A stretch of 64,000 bases of DNA from Hyaloperonospora brassicae (lineage: Eukaryota > Oomycota > Peronosporomycetes > Peronosporales > Peronosporaceae), in NCBI GenBank assembly GCA_947650285.1, contig CANTFL010000173.1:1-64000 (forward strand), written 5' to 3'. The notes under the pieces are model-generated. The model was not told the DNA's origin. It ran no database searches and worked only from the letters and a program-made list of their open reading frames with translations. A program made the position numbers and the translations under genes. Below are positions 1 to 10,296 of this stretch, piece by piece (position 1 is the stretch's first letter; the number at the start of each line of letters is the position of its first letter).

Positions 1-214
1 CATTCAGTGTCTCGATTAAATCCTGGGAAATCACTTCTACAGGATCTGGGAGAGCTTTCTCCACAATGTAGTGATCATCTACATTGTGTTCTTGTACAGT
101 CGTGCTAACGACCGTACCACAAGTGAGGCCATCGCACTCACTCGTAGTACACCCACGTGAGTGTGGGCGTTCCAATATATTCGTCAGGTGGTTATCTGAG
201 GAACAAGTAGCAGT
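1..214 (-). pseudogene. Inverted fragment of Gypsy-A pol linker
   Basis: Reverse complement of 2800-3013, the stretch between protease and reverse transcriptase in Gypsy-A. Together with the adjoining LTR it makes an inverted repeat of about 650 bp with 2361-3013. It may extend beyond the left edge. It carries the same pol/LTR junction as the inner solo LTR, so it comes from a copy that had the same insertion or from a rearrangement of it. Confidence 0.85.
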
Positions 215-653
215 TGTAACGGGGTAGCCCGTTACATGAAATTGTCATTAAGAACAATTCGACAATAACGAATATTACGTCGAATATTCTTTTGACAATA
301 TCACAGACATGGTGATATTGTTGAGATGACCGAAGGGTCTACTCATTGGTTGATATCGTGATGATATCAACCCACCAATAGCTGCTAGACGCGCGCAATG
401 GGTGTTGAGTAGACGTCACCATACATTTAGTTACATTAGTATAATAAAGTCAGGACAACAGAGATTCAAGAAGTTATAGGACTTGATTGTATTAATACAG
501 TTTTACTTTTACCAGAGACTAGTCTGACTACTTAGTCTCATTTCCTTCCTCTGTGTTCCTTCAACACCTAGCAGGGCACTGCCGACCACTGTTGTCAGTG
601 GAAGTATACTCCGTACTGGTCAACCAGTACGTAGTCGACAGTGCCCCGTTACA
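215..653 (+). repeat. 5' LTR of Gypsy-A
   Basis: 439 bp, nearly identical to 8030-8468 and, inverted, to 2361-2799. Its first 22 bases form a hairpin (arms TGTAACGGG and CCCGTTACA), and the body holds more perfect hairpins, e.g. 349-357 with 363-371. The left neighbour is inverted pol, not a normal target flank. Confidence 0.93.
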
Positions 654-655
654 CC

Positions 656-663
656 TGGTAGCA
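656..663 (+). other. Primer-binding site of Gypsy-A
   Basis: TGGTAGCA lies 2 nt after the 5' LTR and complements the CCA end expected of an initiator-methionine tRNA over 8 nt. Gypsy-B has the same TGGTAGCAC at the same spacing, which supports the call. Confidence 0.55.
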
Positions 664-834
664 CTTTGTAGTCCGTCCAAGGACCACAACCCCATCGCCC
701 AACAAAAACATGTTGGATGATGTAGACAACGACAGCTTTCATGGAATCCGTGAGAGCTACCCGTATTTGAGCGACATTGATGGATTGCAATCGAACGAAT
801 GAGTTTGACCGTTGGCGAGGAAGCCATATAGGCC

Positions 835-2292
835 ATGCTATCCACAAGGGATTGGGATCAGCAACATGTCGTCATTATCCAGTTCTTGCAACGACAACTT
901 GATGAGTCGCGAGCGCAGGTGACCTTGTTACAACAACAAGATCACCAGCGGACCGAACCGCTGAGACAACAACAGTCTCAGTCCGCAGGGCCGACGCGTG
1001 AGCGTCGACGGGAGTCTCTAAAACTAGAGGTCTCTAAGTATCGGGTAGTCGAGGAAGACTTCCTTTTGAGTTGGTTCGTAGAGCTGGACGATGCCATCTT
1101 GGACACAAGATCGCGAGACGGCTCGACCGGTCATAATATATGGACAAGGCGTTCAAGACAAGACCGAGCAAGATCAAGGCGAACTACTGGACGGATTGGC
1201 ACGTTTCATTTTGGCAAAAACCAAGGACCGATTTGCCCAAATTGCGCACTTCCGGGCCCTAAACCTCAAGTTGCACGACCCAAATGTGTTTGGGTCGTTA
1301 GGATCTTCAAGACCCTGCTTAGTGAGACGTTCGAGCCGCCCAGAGCAGAGTACAGGACTCTTTCGGAGCTCCTGCAACTTAAGCAGGGTAAGCAAAAGGT
1401 TCACGCTTACGCCCAACGTGTACGCTACCTTGCAAGATGCATGGTATTGAACCCTGTGAGTGAGTTGTGTTGATCACAATATTTATTCAAGGGCTTTCAG
1501 ACGGTCCCGTTAGGAACCACCTGATCCGCGGAGAGCTAAAGACGCTCTCAGAGGCAATCTTTGCAGCGAAGCAAGAAGATTATAGCGTGAGACAGTCACG
1601 CTACGTTGACCCCGCATCGTCCACAGAGACGATTAGCAGTTGGAGGTCCAGAACCAATGGACCTATGTAACGTCGAGGGCGAGAATCCTCGCCCTATGAA
1701 CGACAAGCGAATAATGAGATGCCATCGCTGTCACAAGTTGGGACATTATGCGTACGAATGCGGTGTCTCCCGCGCAGGACCTCGCGGTGATGAGCGCAGT
1801 ATTCACCCACCAGCAAGAAGAACTGGAGGGCGAGGGTCCGTTGCTGTTGCGAAGTTGCAACAGCGAGGTGTACCATAAAAAAACGGTCGGGATCAGTAAG
1901 GCGCTCCGCCCTACTGATCCAACAACATCAAGAGAATTTGCATATCTCCTGAAGAAGGTTGCTCCCGACACACAATTTTTTGTGTCTCTTCACCTGGTGA
2001 TGAGGTGTCTTTCATCACCTTGAAGTTAGAAGTGACAAAAGACTTGTCACTTTGCGCCCTAGTTGACTGTGGGGCGTCGAACAAATGTTTTCGTCGCCAG
2101 TCGCTAGAGGCAGAAAGTTTTAACTTCGTGGAGCGGGAGATCCCTCCACCGAAGATGACGGTGCGCCTAGCGACATGCGCATCGATCACTGTAAAAAAAC
2201 GTGTAGTCGGAATCCACTACACGTTAAAAGGCGAACAGTACGATGAAGATTTCATCGTGCTTGACCTAAATGACAAGTTCGACGTCACCTGA
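835..2292 (+). pseudogene. Gypsy-A gag-protease, frameshifted
   Basis: Coding is spread over at least three frames (about 835-1473, 1467-1670, 1606-1878, 2005-2292). The first part matches retrotransposon gag, the protein that packages element RNA. A CCHC zinc knuckle (C-x2-C-x4-H-x4-C) is at 1720-1761. The aspartic protease motif LVDCGAS has its catalytic Asp at 2065-2067. The frame ends at a TGA at 2290-2292 directly before a Leu-Pro-Trp-Leu motif typical of the protease end, so this stop is a nonsense mutation rather than the natural end. No start codon can be defended; the true gag start is probably upstream of 835. Confidence 0.82.
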
Positions 2293-2360
2293 GAATTGCC
2301 TTGGCTCAGGAAATACGAGCCAAGGATGAGTTGGCAGTATCGATCGGTTACGATACCTGC

Positions 2361-2799
2361 TGTAACTGGGCACTGTCGACTACATACTGGTTGACCAGTA
2401 CGGAGTATACTTCCACTGACGACAGTGGTCGACAGTGCCCTGCTAGGTGTTGAAGGAACACAGAGGAAGAAAATGAGACTAAGTAGTCAGACTAGTCTCT
2501 GGTAAAAGTAAAACTGTATTAATACAATCAAGTCCTATAACTTCTTGAATCTCTGTTGTCCTGACTTTATTATACTAATGTAACTAAATGTATGGTGACG
2601 TCTACTCAACACCCATTGCGCGCGTCTAGCAGCGATTGGTGGGTTGATATCATCACGATATCAACCAATGAGTAGACCATTCGGTTATCTCAACAATATC
2701 ACCATGTCTGTGATATTGTCAAAAGAATATTCGACGTAATATTCGTTATTGTCGAATTGTTCTTAATGACAATTTCATGTAACGGGCTACCCCGTTACA
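2361..2799 (-). repeat. Inverted LTR inserted between protease and reverse transcriptase
   Basis: A complete 439-bp Gypsy-A-family LTR in reverse orientation. The direct repeat CCTGC flanks it at 2356-2360 and 2800-2804, the 5-bp duplication expected from integrase. Removing it joins the protease tail in frame to the pol linker. It groups with LTR 8030-8468 at some sites and with 215-653 at its U3 start. It may be a solo LTR or a trace of autointegration (see findings). Confidence 0.88.
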
Positions 2800-5700
2800 C
2801 CTGCTACTTGTTCCTCAGATAACCACCTGACGAATATATTGGAACGCCCACACTCACGTGGGTGTACTACGAGTGAGTGCGATGGCCTCACTTGTGGTAC
2901 GGTCGTTAGCACGACTGTACAAGAACACAATGTAGATGATCACTACATTGTGGAGAAAGCTCTCCCAGATCCTGTAGAAGTGATTTCCCAGGATTTAATC
3001 GAGACACTGAATGTCTTGGTTAATGATGGATCAGGCGTAGGCGCTTATACGCTTGATCTGGTTGCGCCTCCGAAACTCACTTCGGATATAATTCAACTGC
3101 CGACGCTAGAACCGAAACGGTTCTTGCGTGATCTGCGTAGTGGCAAAGTCAAGCAGATCTGTGTACTCGTCGCGGAGAACGAGTACGTTACCGATATTCG
3201 ATCGGCAACGGTGTTTACTGAGACCGAACGGGTTCTCAGCAGTTCATCGATGGACGAAAGTGTCATCGATGAGAAGACTCGTATTGAGAGGTATAAATCT
3301 CAATCCTGGAAGTCGCTTCAGGCAAATTCTTTGTTTAAGGATTTGATCGAATTCAAGGATGTGTTCCCTGAATCCGTGCCTTGCGAGTTGCCTAAGGACG
3401 AAGGCACTCGACACGAGATCGAGCTCAAAACGGGCTCGAAGCACTGTGTCATGAAGCAGTGGTCACTGCCTCGTGAACGAGTACTAGCGATCGACAAGTT
3501 CTTTGCCGATCGCTTAGCAGCGGGCCATGTGAGGGAATCAACATCCCCTCACAGCTCTCCGACCTTCTGTGTGCGAAAGGCCACAAGAGGATGGCGGATA
3601 GTGCACGCGTTCAACAAATTGAATGCTGCAACGGTACCGGCTCAGACGCCGATACCGAGGAAGGACGTCATCATAGATGGTATATCTAAGAGTACCATCT
3701 TTTCGTCCATGGATCTGATGGACGGATTCTATCAGGACCTCATGAGTGAACGGGATGTTCCGTACACAGCAGTGAGCACCCCCAGCGTTATGCTGTGTGA
3801 GTGGCTAGTGATGCCACAGGGGCTGAGCAATGCCCCTGCAACATTCAACAGATGCGTTAAAAATCTGTTGAGACCGGTGCGTGATTTCGCACCGAGTTAT
3901 TTTGACGATTTGTTCGTCCATAGTCCGGCTATGGATGGAAGGACGGACGTTGAAGTCCACCGGACTCACGTCCTTCAGGTTCTTCAACTCATGCACCAGC
4001 ATAAGTTGTACGCCAACCTCAAGAAGTGTATATTCGCCGCTAGCGAAATACCACTTCTTGGGTGCACCGTGAGTAAACACGGTACGCCCTGATCCCGAAA
4101 AGATCAAGGCGATCACCGACTGGCCAGTGCCAGTCGATGTCAAGGGACTAAGGAAGTTCCTTGGACTAGCGGCGTACTTGCACAAGTACTCGCGCAACTA
4201 CGCCGAAATGACTGTGCATCTATCTTGTTTACTCAAGAAAAATGTGAAGTGGACATGGAACGCTGATTGTCAGCGTTCCTTTGAAGGTATCAAGAAAAGC
4301 TTGATGCAATCGCTCATCTTGGCGACTGCCGACCAGGACAGACCGTTTACGTGGTCTGTGACGCCAGCGATTTTGCTATCGGCTGTGCGTTGATGCAATA
4401 CGACACAGACGGCGTAGAGCGCGTCGTCTGTTATCAATCGCGTCAGCTGCAACCATCTGAAAGCAATACCCAGTGCATGAAAATGAACTCCTTGCCATGA
4501 AATACGCACTGGCTAAGTTTCGCGTCTATCTCCTCGGAGATAGACCGTTCATCGTATATACGGACTATGCGTCACTACGCACGGCCGTAAGCATTCCACA
4601 CCTCTCGCAAAGGATGGCGAGGTGGCTATACTTCTTCGCGGAGTATAACTCCTCCGTGGAGTACAAGCCAGGACGACTTAATGTCGTCTCTGATGCGGTA
4701 TCACGTCGGCCCGACTTCGAGCCAACGTCCCGAGTCAACAGTGAGGCCTTGCCCACTGTTGCGACACTGTCCATCAGTGTGCCGTCGTCGCCTTTACTCG
4801 ACGACGTGCGGAAAGCATACGCAGGAGACACGAATCTCATCCGTTTGATGGGTCATCTTGCAAACCCATCCCGAAAATTCTTGTCGGATTTGCCGGCTCT
4901 GTACCGTTCCTCTTTGGATCGGTACACGACTCGCAATGGCCTGCTGTACTATACAGCAGTTGCCGGCGACACGCCTCGTGTCGTCGTTCCCGATCATGAT
5001 GACTTGCGATTACGCATCATGTTCGAATGTCACGATGCGCTGTCTGGCGGGCACGGTGGCCGAGAAAAGACTTACCTCGCGGTCAGTCGTGACTTTAACT
5101 GGCCCCGCCAGTATCAGTTTGTCCGCAAGTACATTCGTTCTTGCGAGGTCTGTCAACGGGTGAAGCCTAGTCCTTCATCCCGTGCACCATTGCAACCTCT
5201 GCTGGTCCCGGCAGAGTGTTGGGAGTCCGTGTCCATGGACTTTGTCTTCGGGTTCCTCGAAGACACTAACAAGAATAATGGTATTCTTGTATTTGTGGAT
5301 CGTTTCAACAAGATGGTACATCTTGCTGCAGTCCCAGAATCGATCAACGCTCACGGCTGTGCGCTTGTCTTCATTGACACTGTGTTTCGACTCCACGGTT
5401 TACCCCGTAAACTCGTACCCGAACGTGACCCTCGGTTCACGGCGGCGTTTTGGCAAACCGTGTTCCGTTCTCTCGGAACACGGTTGACGATGTCCACTTC
5501 TGACCATCCCGAAACAGATGGTCAGACGGAACGTGCGAACCGTGTCCTCGAAGAGATTCTTCGAGGATATGTTCACTCGTTTTCGAGTTGAAGCAAATTC
5601 CTACCCATGGTGGATTCGTCATCAATAATTCGGTACATGCCTCAACACAGCACACACCGTTTTACGTGAATGGTTTACGCCATCCACGTGTACCCGCCCT

Positions 5701-6921
5701 TCTAAGGTGTGACTCTTGGATAAGCGGGGGGAGGGACTCGCTCGAGCTAAAACCGTTTTGGCTCTTGCTCATCACGTGTCGACGCTAACGTCGTCACGTA
5801 TGATGCCGATGTCGATCAGGTCGACATCGATAAAGAAAATCACCTCGGATGATGATGACGATGCTGGCATATTCAGCATCGTCAACGATTATTCCAGCGA
5901 GGAAGAAGACAATCTCGCTGGAGAAGAGAGCAATCTCTTAGCAGTGCGCACGAAGCGCACTGAAAGACAAAACAAAGAGTCAGCAGAGAACTTCCTGCTG
6001 ACTCGAGAAGCGGTAGTCCTTTTCGTTCAGGACTCCATCGCAAATGCGGTGGACCGCCAGAAACGTAACGCAGACAAGAATGGAAGAGCAAATGTTCTTT
6101 CATTTAAAGTTAATGACCTAGTACTACTGTCTACGGTAAACTTACCTGGACATGCAGTCACTAGTGTCGACAGTAGTAAACTACTGCCGAAATACATTGG
6201 TCCATTTCGAGTGTTGCATCGCAAGGGCAATGCATACACGATCGAATTGCCACGTAGGATGCGCATGCATCGTACGTTTTACGTGGGGCGACTCAGACCG
6301 TACTGTCGGTACGAGCCTTCTTCTTCCGATGAAGATAGCCCTCACGTTCAAGAACATCCATCAAGTTCTTGCGTTCGCGCTCCAGACGATCCGTCTGGTC
6401 GCGCAGATAAGATACCTCGGAACTCAACCGAGATATCTCCCCGCGAGCTGTCGCCATCTCGACGGAAAGGGAGCGGACATCCCGCTCGACCTGCAGCTGC
6501 GCTGTGGCGTAATCGGCGCGGTCTGTCGCCCAATCAGCCTCGCGATCCTTGCGGTTCTTCCGCACGGTATCAGTCAAAGCGTAGCGCCGGTCGCGCTCGT
6601 GCTTCAAGTCATCGCGCAATTCATCGATTGCGCGATCCATCTCGTAAGGGTCGAGATGGTGAACCGAATCATCTGGAGGAGGTCTTTCCTCCTCCACCAC
6701 ATCCTTTAATCGATGCTCACGGTGGTCAACGCTTTCTAGTGGAGCGTATCTTGAATCACCGTGACGATTCAGGATCAAGGACGAGCTACCTCGTCCAGTG
6801 GCGGGGGTATCCACCCTCTTGGAACAGCTGGGAGCCCCGCTCTCAGCTGTTGATGGACGTTGAAGGTCTCGTCCGCCAGTACGACGAGACCCATCCGATG
6901 AGTCCTGTGGCCCATCGGTAA
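2800..6921 (+). pseudogene. Gypsy-A pol: reverse transcriptase, RNase H, integrase, chromodomain
   Basis: Domains in order: a linker; reverse transcriptase with the catalytic YFDD at 3898-3909; the connection and RNase H region (about 4127-4720, two frame changes); the integrase zinc finger HHCC ending near 5150; the integrase core with Asp at 5238-5240, Asp at 5427-5429 and Glu at 5529-5531; the GPY/F region (about 6100-6300); a Ser/Arg-rich linker; and a chromodomain at about 6724-6890 with the Trp-Arg-Gly-Tyr motif. The enzymes copy element RNA and insert the cDNA; chromodomains usually steer integration by binding histone marks. Stops at 4090 and 5589 and frame changes near 4100-4470 and 5590-5716 break it. 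The last 630 bp overlap an antisense reading frame. Confidence 0.9.
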
Positions 6922-7897
6922 ACACGCGCCCTAGGCGCTTGTAGACGGATTGCAAGTTTGCAATCGCTTCCCGCATCTCAGCCGAGATGTGTGCCCTTCT
7001 CTAGGGCGAAATTAGGGAATACACGTCCTTATGTGCACGCTGCGAGTTGTCAGCACAACTCGCACAAGGGTCTCCCCATGTGAGGCAAGGAATGCCTGCC
7101 TCACTTGACAAACAATGCAACCGGTACCTTGCACCGGTTGGTGTTCGCTTTTCGAACCTGAGGCGTGTCGCCTCAAGTTTCTTGAGCCACCCTTCTCGTC
7201 CAAAATTCTTTACGTTTTGGACGAACGCGTTCCACGCAGCCAAAAGCGATGCTTTGTCACGCTTTTGGCTGCCATTGTACCATCGATGTCTAAGAAAGAC
7301 ATCGAGATAGAAATCTTCTTCAGCGCGAAAGTTCTTCGCGCTGGAACTCAAGCCGTGAAGCTCAGTCGCATCGAATGAGGGTATTCGATGGTGCTGGCTT
7401 GTCTCGTGAGACAGGCTATCGACGAGCTGGTCGGGCAAGCGCCACGGCTTGAGCTCACCACGATTTAATGAGGTACCTATTTCGGTACCGCGGCTTTCAG
7501 AATGACGACGGCTCACGCCATCGTCATCACGCTCTTGCGGAGAAGCACGAGTTGATGCTGGTGATGCATAATTTTTCTCACCATAGAATTTATCATCACT
7601 GCCGAACAGACTGTGTTTCATTTCACGAGTCCGCTCGTTCGACAGTGCTCTTGACAAACGATGAGGGACCGCCGGTAATCGGGATGCCTTTGGAACGTTG
7701 CGCGAGTCAGACACGTCTGACTTGCCGGAATGGATGACCTTATTGTCAAGGTCATCATGTGCACGTGGTGCGATACCGCGTGCGCCTGCAGCACCTTTTG
7801 CTGCAGAAGGGGAACAAGCAGCAGACGAAGTAGCGTCTGCCGCAGAGGCTGGCACAGCAGCAGGCTACGTGGTCTTCGAATCACCTCGCATAGACAT
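6293..7897 (-). pseudogene. Antisense ORF of Gypsy-A, coiled-coil C-terminus
   Basis: One reading frame on the minus strand runs from an ATG at 7897 to a stop at 6293, about 534 codons, broken only by two in-frame TAG codons (7867-7865 and 7003-7001). The N-terminal part is Ala/Ser-rich. The middle has a charged, Trp-rich segment at about 7040-7290. The last 100 or so residues (about 6310-6640) are rich in Arg, Glu, Asp and Leu with heptad-like spacing, as in a coiled coil. No known family is recognised; gag-like or accessory function is only a guess. The C-terminal part lies opposite the Ser/Arg linker and chromodomain of pol. Gypsy-B has a frame of the same position and design, which argues that it is a real element gene rather than a chance shadow. 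Confidence 0.55.
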
Positions 7898-8014
7898 GTT
7901 AATTTTGCGAGGCAGGGTCCGAGAGTGAATGGGCATGACCAAACAAGTGCTCCCTGTCCCATTGGTGTCCAACGGGTGGCCACCAAATATTTGATAGTCA
8001 CACGGTGACTATCA

Positions 8015-8029
8015 GATAAGGGAGGGTGA
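8015..8029 (+). other. Polypurine tract of Gypsy-A
   Basis: Purine-rich run GATAAGGGAGGGTGA directly before the 3' LTR, where plus-strand DNA synthesis is primed in LTR elements. Confidence 0.7.
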
Positions 8030-8468
8030 TGTAACGGGGTAGCCCATTACATAAAATGGTCATTTAGAAGATAATGACAATAACGAATATTACGTCGAAT
8101 ATTCTTTTGACAATATCACAGACATGGTGATATTGTTGAGATAACCGAATGGTCTACTCATTGGTTGATATCGTGATGATATCAACCCACCAATAGCTGC
8201 TAGACGCGCGCAATGGGTGTTGAGTAGACGTCACCATACATTTAGTTACATTAGTATAATAAAGTCAGGACAACAGAGATTCAAGAAGTTATAGGACTTG
8301 ATTGTATTAATACAGTTTTACTTTTACCAGAGACTAGTCTGACTACTTAGTCTCATTTTCTTCCTCTGTGTTCCTTCAACACCTAGCAGGGCACTGTCGA
8401 CCACTGTTGTCAGTGGAAGTATACTCCGTACTGGTCAATCAGTACGTAGTCGACAGTGCCCCGTTACA
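8030..8468 (+). repeat. 3' LTR of Gypsy-A
   Basis: 439 bp, TG...CA ends, matching 215-653. Differences cluster in the first 60 bases; the rest is almost identical. At several sites it agrees with the inverted LTR 2361-2799 against the 5' LTR. Confidence 0.93.
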
Positions 8469-8721
8469 CTTCCCCTAATTTATAGATGATTGTAATTTAT
8501 AGGTCATGTAATATGCATACATCTATCTCATACTGCAGGAATTTAAGTCAATGTGGGACATGTGCCTTCTCAGTAAAACCATCTAAAGTTATCAATTTCC
8601 ATAATTAATAACGTATAATGAAAAAGATACAAAGGAATTGATTTCTATATCAAGACAGCACAGCGATCTTTAATCCGGTGCAAGGGGTGACTGGATTTAC
8701 GCTATCGAAATATAGAAGGAT
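8469..8721. other. Spacer between Gypsy-A and Copia-A
   Basis: 8469-8515 is an inverted, imperfect match to 48004-48054 (R family). The rest is AT-rich. No gene is seen, though the bases just left of Copia-A stay open in one frame with those to its right once the element is removed. Confidence 0.5.
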
Positions 8722-8726
8722 CAATC

Positions 8727-9059
8727 TGTTGAAGATCGGGATGAAGAGTCACGATGCACGGCACGACATGTCATATCGAGTTGGTGTCGGCGACTGTTTG
8801 CATGTGTGTACGAGGACAGTCTACAGATGAAGGGGCTGCAAAGATGGGTGAAGAATTTGGCAATTGCCAACAGACAGGAAGCGCGTCGTCGTAGTGGTGG
8901 CGAATGGTAGCGCAGAGACAGTAAGTCGATCTAGTAAGAGCGGCAGATACAGAGACATAGTGTGCGGGATAACGAGCAGAATAGCTAGGACATAATGGCA
9001 CAGTTTGAACATCAGTTTCCTTTCTACCTCATCAAGTGCAAGTTCAACATTGGCTAACA
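8727..9059 (+). repeat. 5' LTR of Copia-A
   Basis: 333 bp, begins TGTTG and ends AACA; pairs with 13548-13880. Confidence 0.95.
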
Positions 9060-9063
9060 GGCT

Positions 9064-10255
9064 ATGACCCCAAACCCAATGGCTCCTTCGACTGATGGAA
9101 TGACGATTTCTGCACCTGCAGACCACGGCCACGAAAGGGACACCGTTGTTAGCGATACCCAAGCCCTCGAAAGGGGTGTGGGGACCGACGAAAGGATCCT
9201 CACAATGATGACTGCACTCACGGATCGCATACAAGCGCTCGAGGCGTCGCAATTGCAGATCGACGAGAATGAGCGACTGCGAGGCGCGATCGACAGTGGC
9301 GTTTTTGCGTCAGTGCTGGGACGGGGCATGGGCGGTACGACTCTACATCGTGAAGCGCTAGTATATGATGCTCCGAGGCAGCCGCGTGGACGTGTTCGTG
9401 TGAAGCAACCAGGTGACTCGCTATTCCAGCAGTTCGGTCCACAGTATGTCAATCCGCGACAGCCAGCGGGCGCTGCTCGACCACAGGCACCGCGCTATGC
9501 ACCAGTGTCGCCTCCGGATTTTAAAGACGTTCATGCGCCTGTGCCACCAACGCAGCAGGAACCGATGCAGGAGTTGCCGTTGCGTGTCCCGGACGCACAG
9601 CAACGTAAGCTTGCTATTCGCAAGTTTGATTGTACAGAACTGTATCAGGTTCTCGGATCGGATTTGCTGACTGGGGTTACACGTTCTTGCGCCAAGTCAC
9701 TATGGCGCAGCAGGCCTGCGGATTTTAATGGGCTGAAGATGTCAAGGTCGACTTACTGCGAAACTACCTAAGTGGGACAGTAGAGCGGTACTACCAAAAC
9801 AAGTGGACGTTTGGTGGCTCGAAGAACCCTCTCTCGATCACGCTATGGGCCGGTTGCTACACACATTAAAGACTACAATCACGGCGTCACAAAGCATGAA
9901 CCTTTTCACTGCAAGGAAGGATCCCAAGAGATCATGGCCTGCACACTACCTGCATATGGTTGCTGTATGCGATGCCTGCGGGGGAGGTGCAGAAGAAAAA
10001 GTTCTCGACAACACTGTCCACTACGCGTCGGCTGATCTTACAACAGTTTTGATGGCCAAGTACAACAATGACCGACGCGATCATTTGCGCCAAGCTGAAG
10101 AGCTTGCGCATTTTGCACAGTCTGTTGAGCTCGAGAACAAGACCGGAAGGACGTTGGGACGCGAGTTAGTCGCCGCTGTCACTGATTAAAGACGTCGCAA
10201 GGAGACACGTTCATGCTACAACTGTGGCAAACAAGGTCATTTGAAGATTGACTGC
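9064..10255 (+). pseudogene. Copia-A gag
   Basis: The ATG at 9064 follows the LTR by 4 bp. The first frame (9064-9771) holds a short coiled coil (about residues 40-70) and a Pro/Gln-rich region. It shifts frame near 9770 and continues at 9803-10189. A CCHC zinc knuckle (C-x2-C-x4-H-x4-C, with Tyr-Asn between the first two Cys) follows the stop at 10214-10255, so the natural product would have included it. Copia gag forms the particle and binds element RNA. Copia-B and the 21388-21775 fragment carry related gag parts. Confidence 0.8.
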
Positions 10256-10296
10256 AGGTCAAAATGGAACGTCATCAAGAGCGCCAAGAACGACGT

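Larger units (their letters stand above)
215..8468 (+). mobile_element. Gypsy-A: Ty3/gypsy chromodomain LTR retrotransposon, broken
   Basis: The element has 439-bp LTRs (215-653, 8030-8468) that begin TG and end CA, a tRNA-type primer site, gag with a zinc knuckle, protease, reverse transcriptase, RNase H, integrase with the usual D, D and E, and a C-terminal chromodomain. Chromodomain gypsy elements (chromoviruses) insert through integrase. The sense frame is interrupted by stops and frameshifts, for example the TGA codons at 2290-2292 and 4090-4092, so this copy is not autonomous. A third LTR sits inside in inverted orientation. The element inserted into a copy of the R repeat: the flank right of the 3' LTR, 8469-8515, is an inverted match to 48004-48054. 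Its left target flank is replaced by inverted pol sequence. Confidence 0.93.

Noticed and set aside
6152..6709. 185-codon plus-strand frame overlapping the chromodomain frame
   Set aside because: A third overlapping frame; the sense pol frame and the minus-strand coiled-coil frame both have better support.
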